From contig OY756970.1 in the NCBI GenBank assembly GCA_963580455.1, forward strand, positions 62,001-126,000: a stretch of DNA of 64,000 nucleotides. Direction: 5' to 3'. This DNA comes from Euonymus europaeus. Lineage: Eukaryota; Streptophyta; Magnoliopsida; Celastrales; Celastraceae. Shown here piece by piece: positions 39,801 through 51,200 of the stretch. Every line of letters begins with the position of its first letter. The first letter of the stretch is position 1. The notes beneath the pieces were generated by a model that was given only the letters and a program-made list of their open reading frames with translations, did not search any database and was not told the DNA's origin. The position numbers and the translations under genes were made by a program.

Positions 39801-42231
39801 CTACTAGCCGCGAGTTCTGAAATCAAAATCCGAAACACCAGGATTGTAGAGCTCGAAAAGTTGTGCGAAATCAAGCTAAAAATCACCGAATTCAGAACTC
39901 GGAGTCAACGGATATTCATAAAACCGTTTACGTAAAGAAACCACATTTCGCGGCTAAGTAGGTGATAGCAGACCTACTAGGCTTGAGTTCTGAAATCAAA
40001 ATACGAAACTCCAGGATTGTAGAGCTCAAAAAGTTGTGCGAAATCAAGCTAAAAATCACCGAATTCAGAACTCGGAGTCAACGGATATTCATAAAACCGT
40101 TTACGTAAAGAAACCACATTTCGCGGCTAAGTAGGTGAAAGCAGACCTACTAGCCACGAGTTCTGAAATCAAAATCCGAAATGCCAGGATTGTAGAGCTC
40201 AAAAAGTTGTGCGAAATCAAGCTAAAAATCACCGAATTCAGAACTCGGAGTCAACGGATATTCATAAAACCGTTTACGTAAAGAAACCACATTTCGCGGC
40301 TAACTAGGTGAAACGAGACCTACTATCCACGAGTTCTGAAATCAAAATCCGAAACGCCAGGATTGTAGAGCTCGAAAAGTAGTGCGAAATCAAGCTAAAA
40401 ATCTCCGAATTCAGAACTCGGAGTCAACGGATATTCATAAAACCGTTTACGTAAAGAAACCACATTTCGCGGCTAACTAGGTGAATGAGACCTACTAGCC
40501 ACGAGTTCTGAAATAAAAATCCGAAACGCCAGGATTGTAGAGCTCGAAAAGTAGTGCGAAATCAAGCTAAAAATCTCCGAATTCAGAACTCGAAGTCAAC
40601 GGATATTCATAAAACCGTTTACGTAAAGAAACTACATTTCGCGGCTGACTAGGTTAAAGGAGACCTACTAGCCACGAGTTCTGAAATCAAAATCCGAAAT
40701 GCCAGGATTGCAGAGCTCGAAAAGTAGTGCGAAATCAAGCTAAAAATCTCCGAATTCAGAACTCGGAGTCAACGGATATTCATAAAACCGTTTACGTAAA
40801 GAAACCACATTTTGCGGCTAAGTAGGTGAAAGCAGATCTACTAGCCTTGAGTTCTGAAATCAAAATCCGAAACGCCAGGATTGTAGAGCTCGAAAAGTTG
40901 TGCGAAATCAAGCTAAAAATCACCGAATTCAGAACTCGGTGTCAACGGATATTCATAAAACCGTTTACGTAAAGAAACCACATTTCGCGGCTAAGTAGGT
41001 GAAGGCAGACCTACTAGCCACGAGTTCTGAAATCAAAATCCGAAACGCCAGGATTGTAGAGCTCGAAAAGTTGTGCGAAATCAAGCTAAAAATCACCGAA
41101 TTCAGAACTCGGAGTCAACGGATATTCATAAAACCGTTTACGTAAAGAAACCACATTTCGCGACTAACTAGGTGAAACGAGACCTACTATCCACGAGTTC
41201 TGAAATCAAAATCCGAAACGCCAGAATTGTAGAGCTCGAAAAGTAGTGCGAAATCAAGCTAAAAATCTCCGAATTCAGAACTCGGAGTCAACGGATATTC
41301 ATAAAACCGTTTACGTAAAGAAACCACATTTCGCGGCTAAGTAGGTGAAAGCAGACCTACTAGCCACGAGTTCTGAAATCAATATCCGAAATGCCAGGAT
41401 TGTAGAGCTCGAAAAGTTGTGCAAAATCAAGCTAAAAATCACCGAATTCAGAACTCGGAGTCAACGGATATTCATAAAACCGTTTACGTAAAGAAACCAA
41501 ATTTCGCGGCTAACTAGGTGAAACCAGACCTACTATCCACGAGTTCTGAAATCAAAATCCGAAACGCCAGGATTGTAGAGCTCGAAAAGTAGTGCGAAAT
41601 CAAGCTAAAAATCTCCGAATTCAGAACTCGGAGTCAACGGATATTCATAAAACCGTTTACGTAAAGAAACCACATTTCGCGGCTAAGTAGGTGAAAGCAG
41701 ACCTACTAGCCACGAGTTCTGAAATCAATATCCGAAATGCCAGGATTGTAGAGCTCGAAAAGTTGTGCGAAATCAAGCAAAAAATCACCGAATTCAGAAT
41801 TCGGAGTCAACGGATATTCATAAAACCGTTTACGTAAAGAAACCACATTTCGCGGCTAACTAGGTGAAACGAGACCTACTATCCACGAGTTCTGAAATCA
41901 AAATCCGAAATGCCAGGATTGTAGAGCTCGAAAAGTAGTGCGAAATCAAGCTAAAAATCTCCGAATTCAGAACTCGGAGTCAACGGATATTCATAAAACC
42001 GTTTACGTAAAGAAACCACATTTCGCGGCTAACTAGGTGAAACGAGACCTACTAGCCACGAGTTCTGAAATCAAAATCCGAAATGCCAGGATTGTAGAGC
42101 TCGAAAAGTTGTGCGAAATCAAGCTAAAAATCTCCGAATTCAGAACTCGGAGTCAACGGATATTCATAAAACCGTTTACGTAAAGAAACCACATTTCGCG
42201 GCTAACTAGGTGAAACGAGACCTACTAGCCA

Positions 42232-42322
42232 CGAGTTCTGAAATCAAAATCCGAAATGCCAGGATTGTAGAGCTCGAAAAGTTGTGCGAAATCAAGCTAA
42301 AAATCACCGAATTCAGAACTCG
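42232..42322 (+). repeat. Intra-monomer inverted repeat, 11-bp arms
   Basis: cgagttctgaa at unit positions 23-33 is the exact reverse complement of ttcagaactcg at 103-113, with a 69-bp spacer. The palindrome GAGCTC (61-66) lies close to the dyad centre. The arms are intact in most family B units. They are weakened where units have cgagtactg (common in A2), cgaagtctg (late family B), aaaactcgg or gaactcgtag. Most monomers could in principle form a large stem-loop or a symmetric protein-binding arrangement. Confidence 0.8.
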
Positions 42323-42347
42323 GAGTCAACGGATATTCATAAAACCG

Positions 42348-42357
42348 TTTACGTAAA
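42348..42357 (+). promoter_or_regulatory. 10-bp palindrome TTTACGTAAA, a candidate protein-binding site
   Basis: This self-complementary decamer with an ACGT core sits at unit positions 139-148 and is present in nearly every monomer. The few broken copies I noticed include ttacataaag (near 7,070 and 7,409), ttacgcaaag (9,831 and 13,810), ttatgtaaag (several at 20.5-22.7 kb), ttacagaaag (49,441 and 52,380) and gattacgtaaag (45,631 and 47,187). ACGT-core palindromes are known targets of bZIP proteins in plants. That one binds here is only a possibility. Confidence 0.45.
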
Positions 42358-43614
42358 GAAACCACATTTCGCGGCTAACTAGGTGAAACGAGACGTACTA
42401 GCCACGAGTTCTGAAATCAAAATCCGAAACGCCAGGATTGTAGAGCTCGAAAAGTTGTGCGAAATCAAGCTAAAAATCACCGAATTCAGAACTCGGAGTC
42501 AACGGATATTCATAAAACCGTTTACGTAAAGAAACCACATTTCGCGGCTAAGTAGGTGATAGCAGACCTACTTGCCTTGATTTCTGAAATCAAAATCCGA
42601 AACGCCAGGATTGTAGAGCTCAAAAAGTTGTGCGAAATCAAGCTAAAAATCACCGAATTCAAAACTCGGAGTCAACGGATATTCATAAAACCGTTTACGT
42701 AAAGAAACCACATTTCGCGGCTAAGTAGGTGAAAGCAGACCTACTAGCCACGAGTTCTGAAATCAAAATCCGAAATTCCAGGATTGTAGAGATCGAAAAG
42801 TTGTGCGAAATCAAGCTAAAAATCACCGAATTCAGAACTCGGAGTCAACGGATATTCATAAAACCGTTTACGTAAAGAAACCACATTTCGCGGCTAACTA
42901 GGTGAAACGAGACCTACTATCCACGAGTTCTGAAATCAAAATCCGAAACGCCAGGATTGTAGAGCTTGAAAAGTAGTGCGAAATCAAGCTAAAAATCTCC
43001 GAATTCAGAACTCGGAGTCAACGGATATTCATAAAACCGTTTACGTAAAGAAACCACATTTCGCGGCTAACTAGGTGAAACGAGACCTACTATCCACGAG
43101 TTCTGAAATCAAAATCCGAAATGCCAGGATTGTAGAGCTCGAAAAGTAGTGCGAAATCAAGCTAAAAATCTCCGAATTCAGAACTCGGAGTCAACGGATA
43201 TTCATAAAACCGTTTACGTAAAGAAACCACATTTCGCGGCTAACTAGGTGAAACGAGACCTACTAGCCACGAGTTCTGAAATCAAAATCCGAAATGCCAG
43301 GATTGTAGAGCTCGAAAAGTTGTGCGAAATCAAGCTAAAAATCTCCGAATTCAGAACTCGGAGTCAACGGATATTCATAAAACCGTTTACGTAAAGAAAC
43401 CACATTTCGCGGCTAACTAGGTGAAACGAGACCTACTAGCCGCGAGTTCTGAAATCAAAATCCGAAACGCCAGGATTGTAGAGCTCGAAAAGTTGTGCGA
43501 AATCAAGCTAAAAATCACCGAATTCAGAACTCGGAGTCAACGGATATTCATAAAACCGTTTACGTAAAGAAACCACATTTCGCGGCTAACTAGGTGAAAC
43601 GAGACCTACTATCC

Positions 43615-45388
43615 ACGAGTTCTGAAATCAAAATCCGAAATGCCAGGATTGTAGAGCTCGAAAAGTAGTGCGAAATCAAGCTAAAAATCTCCGAATTCAG
43701 AACTCGGAGTCAACGGATATTCATAAAACCGTTTACGTAAAGAAACCACATTTCGCGGCTAACTAGGTGAAACGAGACCTACTATCCACGAGTTCTGAAA
43801 TCAAAATCCGAAATGCCAGGATTGTAGAGCTCGAAAAGTAGTGCGAAATCAAGCTAAAAATCTCCGAATTCAGAACTCGGAGTCAACGGATATTCATAAA
43901 ACCGTTTACGTAAAGAAACCACATTTCGCGGCTAACTAGGTGAAACGAGACCTACTAGCCACGAGTTCTGAAATCAAAATCCGAAATGCCAGGATTGTAG
44001 AGCTCGAAAAGTTGTGCGAAATCAAGCTAAAAATCTCCGAATTCAGAACTAGGAGTCAACGGATATTCATAAAACCGTTTACGTAAAGAAACCACATTTC
44101 GCGGCTAACTAGGTGAAACGAGACCTACTAGCCGCGAGTTCTGAAATCAAAATCCGAAACGCCAGGATTGTAGAGCTCGAAAAGTTGTGCGAAATCAAGC
44201 TAAAAATCACCGAATTCAGAACTCGGAGTCAACGGATATTCATAAAAGCGTTTACGTAAAGAAACCACATTTTGCGGCTAAGTAGGTGATAGCAGACCTA
44301 CTAGCCTTGAGTTCTGAAATCAAAATCCGAAACGCCAGGATTGTAGAGCTCAAAAAGTTGTGCGAAATCAAGATAAAAATCACCGAATTCAGAACTCGGA
44401 GTCAACGGATATTCATAAAACCGTTTACGTAAAGAAACCACATTTCGCGGCTAAGTAGGTGAAAGCAGACCTACTAGCCACGAGTTCTGAAATCAAAATC
44501 CGAAATGCCAGGATTGTAGAGCTCGAAAAGTAGTGCGAAATCAAGCTAAAAATCTCCGAATTCAGAACTCGGAGTCAACGGATATTCATAAAACCGTTTA
44601 CGTAAAGAAACCACATTTCGCGGCTAACTAGGTGAAACGAGACCTACTATCCACGAGTTCTGAAATCAAAATCCGAAATGCCAGGATTGTAGAGCTCGAA
44701 AAGTAGTGCGAAATCAAGCTAAAAATCTCCGAATTCAGAACTCGGAGTCAACGGATATTCATAAAACCGTTTACGTAAAGAAACCACATTTCGCGGCTAA
44801 CTAGGTGAAACGAGACCTACTAGCCACGAGTTCTGAAATCAAAATCCGAAATGCCAGGATTGTAGAGCTCGAAAAGTTGTGCGAAATCAAGCTAAAAATC
44901 TCCGAATTCAGAACTAGGAGTCAACGGATATTCATAAAACCGTTTACGTAAAGAAACCACATTTCGCGGCTAACTAGGTGAAACGAGACCTACTAGCCGC
45001 GAGTTCTGAAATCAAAATCCGAAACGCCAGGATTGTAGAGCTCGAAAAGTTGTGCGAAATCAAGCTAAAAATCACCGAATTCAGAACTCGGAGTCAACGG
45101 ATATTCATAAAACCGTTTACGTAAAGAAACCACATTTCGCGGCTAAGTAGGTGATAGCAGACCTACTAGCCTTGAGTTCTGAAATCAAAATCCGAAACGC
45201 CAGGATTGTAGAGCTCAAAAAGTTGTGCGAAATCAAGATAAAAATCACCGAATTCAGAACTCGGAGTCAACGGATATTCATAAAACCGTTTACGTAAAGA
45301 AACCACATTTCGCGGCTAAGTAGGTGAAAGCAGACCTACTAGCCACGAGTTCTGAAATCAAAATCCGAAATGCCAGGATTGTAGAGCT
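43615..45388 (+). repeat. 5-mer tandem duplication, 865 bp
   Basis: 43,615-44,523 matches 44,480-45,388 at an offset of 865 bp (5 x 173). The private variant gaactaggagtc (44,048 and 44,913) and the series agccgcgag, gtgatagcagacc, agccttgag and caagataaaaatc are shared. Differences seen are aaaagcgtttacg against aaaaccgtttacg and attttgcggc against atttcgcggc, both in the first copy. A related agccgcgag/gtgatag/caagataaaa series recurs near 46,725-46,976, embedded between copies of the next HOR. Confidence 0.88.
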
Positions 45389-45495
45389 CAAAAAGTTGTG
45401 CGAAATCAAGCTAAAATCACCGAATTCAGAACTCGGAGTCAACGGATATTCATAAAACCGTTTACGTAAAGAAACTACATTTCGCGGCTAACTAG
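45324..45495 (+). repeat. 172-bp monomer with a shortened A run
   Basis: The unit reads gctaaaatcacc near 45,410 where others read gctaaaaatcacc. It is otherwise a normal gtgaaagcag, gctcaaaaag monomer. It lies at the upstream edge of the 9-mer HOR that begins about 45,420. Confidence 0.95.
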
Positions 45496-48280
45496 GTGAA
45501 ACGAGACCTACTATCCACGAGTTCTGAAATCAAAATCCGAAACGCCAGGATTGTAGAGCTCGAAAAGTAGTGCGAAATCAAGCTAAAAATCTCCGAATTC
45601 AGAACTCGGAGTCAACGGATATTCATAAAACCGATTACGTAAAGAAACCACATTTCGCGGCTAACTAGGTGAATGAGATCTACTAGCCACGAGTTCTGAA
45701 ATAAAAATCCGAAACGCCAGGATTGTAGAGCTCGAAAAGTAGTGCGAAATCAAGCTAAAAATCTCCGAATTCAGAACTCGGAGTCAACGGATATTCATAA
45801 AACCGTTTACGTAAAGAAACTACATTTCGCGGCTGACTAGGTGAAAGGAGACCTACTAGCCACGAGTTCTGAAATCAAAATCCGAAATGCCAGGATTGCA
45901 GAGCACGAAAAGTAGTGCGAAATCAAGCTAAAAATCTCCGAATTCAGAACTCGGAGTCAACGGATATTCATAAAACCGTTTACGTAAAGAAACCACATTT
46001 CGCGGCTAAGTAGGTGAAAGCAGATCTACTAGCCTTGAGTTCTGAAATCAAAATCCGAAACGCCAGGATTGTAGAGCTCGAAAAGTTGTGCGAAATCAAG
46101 CTAAAAATCACCGAATTCAGAACTCGGAGTCAACGGATATTCATAAAACCGTTTACGTAAAGAAACCACATTTCGCGGCTAAGTAGGTGATAGCAGACCT
46201 ACTAGGCTTGAGTTCTGAAATCAAAATCCGAAACGCCAGGATTGTAGAGCTCAAAAAGTTGTGCGAAATCAAGCTAAAAATCACCGAATTCAGAACTCGG
46301 AGTCAACGGATATTCATAAAACCGTTTACGTAAAGAAACCACATTTCGCGTCTAAGTAGGTGATAGCAGACCTACTAGCCTTGAGTTCTGAAATCAAAAT
46401 CCGAAAAGCCAGGATTGTAGAGCTCAAAAAGTTGTGCGAAATCAAGCTAAAAATCACCGAATTCAGAACTCGGAGTCAACGGATATTCATAAAACCGTTT
46501 ACGTAAAGAAACCACATTTCGCGGCTAAGTAGGTGAAAGCAGACCTACTAGCCACGAGTTCTGAAATCAAAATCCGAAATGCCAGGATTGTTGAGCTCAA
46601 AAAGTTGTGCGAAATCAAGCTAAAAATCACCGAATTCAGAACTCGGAGTCAACGGATATTCATAAAACCGTTTACGTAAAGAAACCACATTTCGCGGCTA
46701 ACTAGGTGAAACGAGACCTACTAGCCGCGAGTTCTGAAATCAAAATCCGAAACGCCAGGATTGTAGAGCTCGAAAAGTTGTGCGAAATCAAGCTAAAAAT
46801 CACCGAATTCAGAACTCGGAGTCAACGGATATTCATAAAACCGTTTACGTAAAGAAACCACATTTCGCGGCTAAGTAGGTGATAGCAGACCTACTAGCCT
46901 TGAGTTCTGAAATCAAAATCCGAAACGCCAGGATTGTAGAGCTCAAAAAGTTGTGCGAAATCAAGATAAAAATCACCGAATTCAGAACTCGGAGTCAACG
47001 GATATTCATAAAACCGTTTACGTAAAGAAACTACATTTCGCGGCTAACTAGGTGAAACGAGACCTACTATCCACGAGTTCTGAAATCAAAATCCGAAACG
47101 CCAGGATTGTAGAGCTCGAAAAGTAGTGCGAAATCAAGCTAAAAATCTCCGAATTCAGAACTCGGAGTCAACGGATATTCATAAAACCGATTACGTAAAG
47201 AAACCACATTTCGCGGCTAACTAGGTGAATGAGATCTACTAGCCACGAGTTCTGAAATAAAAATCCGAAACGCCAGGATTGTAGAGCTCGAAAAGTAGTG
47301 CGAAATCAAGCTAAAAATCTCCGAATTCAGAACTCGGAGTCAACGGATATTCATAAAACCGTTTACGTAAAGAAACTACATTTCGCGGCTGACTAGGTGA
47401 AAGGAGACCTACTAGCCACGAGTTCTGAAATCAAAATCCGAAATGCCAGGATTGCAGAGCTCGAAAAGTAGTGCGAAATCAAGCTAAAAATCTCCGAATT
47501 CAGAACTCGGAGTCAACGGATATTCATAAAACCGTTTACGTAAAGAAACCACATTTCGCGGCTAAGTAGGTGAAAGCAGATCTACTAGCCTTGAGTTCTG
47601 AAATCAAAATCCGAAACGCCAGGATTGTAGAGCTCGAAAAGTTGTGCGAAATCAAGCTAAAAATCACCGAATTCAGAACTCGGAGTCAACGGATATTCAT
47701 AAAACCGTTTACGTAAAGAAACCACATTTCGCGGCTAAGTAGGTGATAGCAGACCTACTAGGCTTGAGTTCTGAAATCAAAATCCGAAACGCCAGGATTG
47801 TAGAGCTCAAAAAGTTGTGCGAAATCAAGCTAAAAATCACCGAATTCAGAACTCGGAGTCAACGGATATTCATAAAACCGTTTACGTAAAGAAACCACAT
47901 TTCGCGTCTAAGTAGGTGATAGCAGACCTACTAGCCTTGAGTTCTGAAATCAAAATCCGAAAAGCCAGGATTGTAGAGCTCAAAAAGTTGTGCGAAATCA
48001 AGCTAAAAATCACCGAATTCAGAACTCGGAGTCAACGGATATTCATAAAACCGTTTACGTAAAGAAACCACATTTCGCGGCTAAGTAGGTGAAAGCAGAC
48101 CTACTAGCCACGAGTTCTGAAATCAAAATCCGAAATGCCAGGATTGTTGAGCTCAAAAAGTTGTGCGAAATCAAGCTAAAAATCACCGAATTCAGAACTC
48201 GGAGTCAACGGATATTCATAAAACCGTTTACGTAAAGAAACCACATTTCGCGGCTAACTAGGTGAAACGAGACCTACTAT
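45420..48280 (+). repeat. 9-mer higher-order repeat, 1,556 bp period
   Basis: 45,420-46,724 matches 46,976-48,280 at an offset of 1,556 bp (nine units, one of 172 bp). Shared rare marks are aaccgattacg (ccgatt at 45,631 and 47,187), gtgaatgagatc (45,669 and 47,225), cgcgtctaagtagg (tctaag at 46,351 and 47,907), cgaaaagccagg and attgttgagctcaaaaag (46,585 and 48,141). One difference is gagcacg against gagctcg near 45,903. Between the copies, 46,725-46,976 instead resembles 44,990-45,240. The junction is therefore a patchwork and not a clean tandem pair. Confidence 0.88.
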
Positions 48281-51200
48281 CCACGAGTTCTGAAATCAAA
48301 ATCCGAAACGCCAGGATTGTAGAGCTCGAAAAGTAGTGCGAAATCAAGCTAAAAATCTCCGAATTCAGAACTCGGAGTCAACGGATATTCATAAAACCGT
48401 TTACGTAAAGAAACCACATTTCGCGGCTAACTAGGTGAATGAGATCTACTAGCCACGAGTTCTGAAATAAAAATCCGAAACGCCAGGATTGTAGAGCTCG
48501 AAAAGTAGTGCGAAATCAAGCTAAAAATCTCCGAATTCAGAACTCGGAGTCAACGGATATTCATAAAACCGTTTACGTAAAGAAACTACATTTCGCGGCT
48601 TACTAGGTGAAAGGAGACCTACTAGCCACGAGTTCTGAAATCAAAATCCGAAATGCCAGGATTGCAGAGCTCGAAAAGTAGTGCGAAATCAAGCTAAAAA
48701 TCTCCGAATTCAGAACTCGGAGTCAACGGATATTCATAAAACCGTTTACGTAAAGAAACCACATTTCGCGGCTAAGTAGGTGAAAGCAGATCTACTAGCC
48801 TTGAGTTCTGAAATCAAAATCCGAAACGCCAGGATTGTAGAGCTCGAAAAGTTGTGCGAAATCAAGCTAAAAATCACCGAATTCAGAACTCGGAGTCAAC
48901 GGATATTCATAAAACCGTTTACGTAAAGAAACCACATTTCGCGGCTAAGTAGGTGAAAGCAGACCTACTAGCAACGAGTTCTGAAATCAAAATCCGAAAC
49001 GCCAGGATTGTAGAGCTCGAAAAGTAGTGCGAAATCAAGCTAAAAATCTCCGAATTCAGAACTCGGAGTCAACGGATATTCATAAAACCGTTTACGTAAA
49101 GAAACCACATTTCGCGGCTAACTAGGTGAAACAAGACCTACTAGCCGCGAGTTCTGAAATCAAAATCCGAAACTCCAGGATTGTAGAGCTCGAAAAGTTG
49201 TGCGAAATCAAGCTAAAAATCACCGAATTCAGAACTCGGAGTCAACGGATATTCATAAAACCGTTTACGTAAAGAAACCACATTTCGCGGCTAAGTAGGT
49301 GATAGCAGACCTACTAGGCTTGAGTTCTGAAATCAAAATCCGAAACGCCAGGATTGTAGAGCTCAAAAAGTTGTGCGAAATCAAGCTAAAAATCACCGAA
49401 TTCAGAACTCGGAGTCAACGGATATTCATAAAACCGTTTACAGAAAGAAACCACATTTCGCGGCTAAGTAGGTGAAAGCAGACCTACTAGCCACGAGTTC
49501 TGAAATCAAAATCCGAAATGCCAGGATTGTAGAGCTCAAAAAGTTGTGCGAAATCAAGCTAAAAATCACCGAATTCAGAACTCGGAGTCAACGGATATTC
49601 ATAAAACCGTTTACGTAAAGAAACCACATTTCGCGGCTAACTAGGTGAAACGAGACCTACTATCCACGAGTTCTGAAATCAAAATCCAAAACGCCAGGAT
49701 TGTAGAGCTCGAAAAGTAGTGCGAAATCAAGCTAAAAATCTCCGAATTCAGAACTCGGAGTCAACGGATATTCATAAAACCGTTTACGTAAAGAAACCAC
49801 ATTTCGCGGCTAACTAGGTGAATGAGACCTACTAGCCACGAGTTCTGAAATAAAAATCCGAAACGCCAGGATTGTAGAGCTCGAAAAGTAGTGCGAAATC
49901 AAGCTAAAAATCTCCGAATTCAGAACTCGGAGTCAACGGATATTCATAAAACCGTTTACGTAAAGAAACTACATTTCGCGGCTGACTAGGTTAAAGGAGA
50001 CCTACTAGCCACGAGTTCTGAAATCAAAATCCGAAATGCCAGGATTGCAGAGCTCGAAAAGTAGTGCGAAATCAAGCTAAAAATCTCCGAATTCAGAACT
50101 CGGAGTCAACGGATATTCATAAAACCGTTTACGTAAAGAAACCACATTTCGCGGCTAAGTAGGTGAAAGCAGATCTACTAGCCTTGAGTTCTGAAATCAA
50201 AATCCGAAACGCCAGGATTGTAGAGCTTGAAAAGTTGTGCGAAATCAAGCTAAAAATCACCGAATTCAGAACTCGGAGTCAACGGATATTCATAAAACCG
50301 TTTACGTAAAGAAACCACATTTCGCGGCTAAGTAGGTGAAAGCAGACCTACTAGCCACGAGTTCTGAAATCAAAATCCGAAATGCCAGGATTGTAGAGCT
50401 CGAAAAGTTGTGCGAAATCAAGCTAAAAATCACCGAATTCAGAACTCGGAGTCAACGGATATTCACAAAACCGTTTACGTAAAGAAACCACATTTCGCGG
50501 CTAACTAGGTGAAACGAGACCTACTATCCACGAGTTCTGAAATCAAAATCCGAAACGCCAGGATTGTAGAGCTCGAAAAGTAGTGCGAAATCAAGCTAAA
50601 AATCTCCGAATTCAGAACTCGGAGTCAACGGATATTCATAAAACCGTTTACGTAAAGAAACCACATTTCGCGGCTAACTAGGTGAAAGCAGACCTACTAG
50701 CCACGAGTTCTGAAATCAATATCCGAAATGCCAGGATTGTAGAGCTCGAAAAGTTGTGCGAAATCAAGCTAAAAATCACCGAATTCAGAACTCGGAGTCA
50801 ACGGATATTCATAAAACCGTTTACGTAAAGAAACCAAATTTCGCGGCTAACTAGGTGAAACCAGACCTACTATCCACGAGTTCTGAAATCAAAATCCGAA
50901 ATGCCAGGATTGTAGAGCTCGAAAAGTAGTGCGAAATCAAGCTAAAAATCTCCGAATTCAAAACTCGGAGTCAACGGATATTCATAAAACCGTTTACGTA
51001 AAGAAACCACATTTCGCGGCTAAGTAGGTGAAAGCAGACCTACTAGCCACGAGTTCTGAAATCAAAATCCGAAATGCCAGGATTGTTGAGCTCAAAAAGT
51101 TGTGCGAAATCAAGCTAAAAATCACCGAATTCAGAACTCGGAGTCAACGGATATTCATAAAACCGTTTACGTAAAGAAACCACATTTCGCGGCTAACTAG

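Larger units (their letters stand above)
42210..42382 (+). repeat. Representative monomer (unit numbering used here)
   Basis: This copy is close to the family B consensus and serves as the map of the unit. Position 1 is the g of gtgaaacgag. Landmarks: cgagttctgaa at 23-33, a SacI-type palindrome GAGCTC at 61-66, the subfamily-diagnostic gttgtgcg or gtagtgcg at 72-79, caccg or ctccg at 96-100, an EcoRI-type palindrome GAATTC at 100-105, ttcagaactcg at 103-113, ggatattcat at 122-131, the 10-bp palindrome TTTACGTAAA at 139-148, and the junction tttcgcggctaactag at 158-173. A consensus counted by hand has 38 C and 35 G (42% G+C) and 13 CpG. Because 173 is not a multiple of three, any reading frame rotates from unit to unit, and each monomer carries several stop codons. 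Confidence 0.95.
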
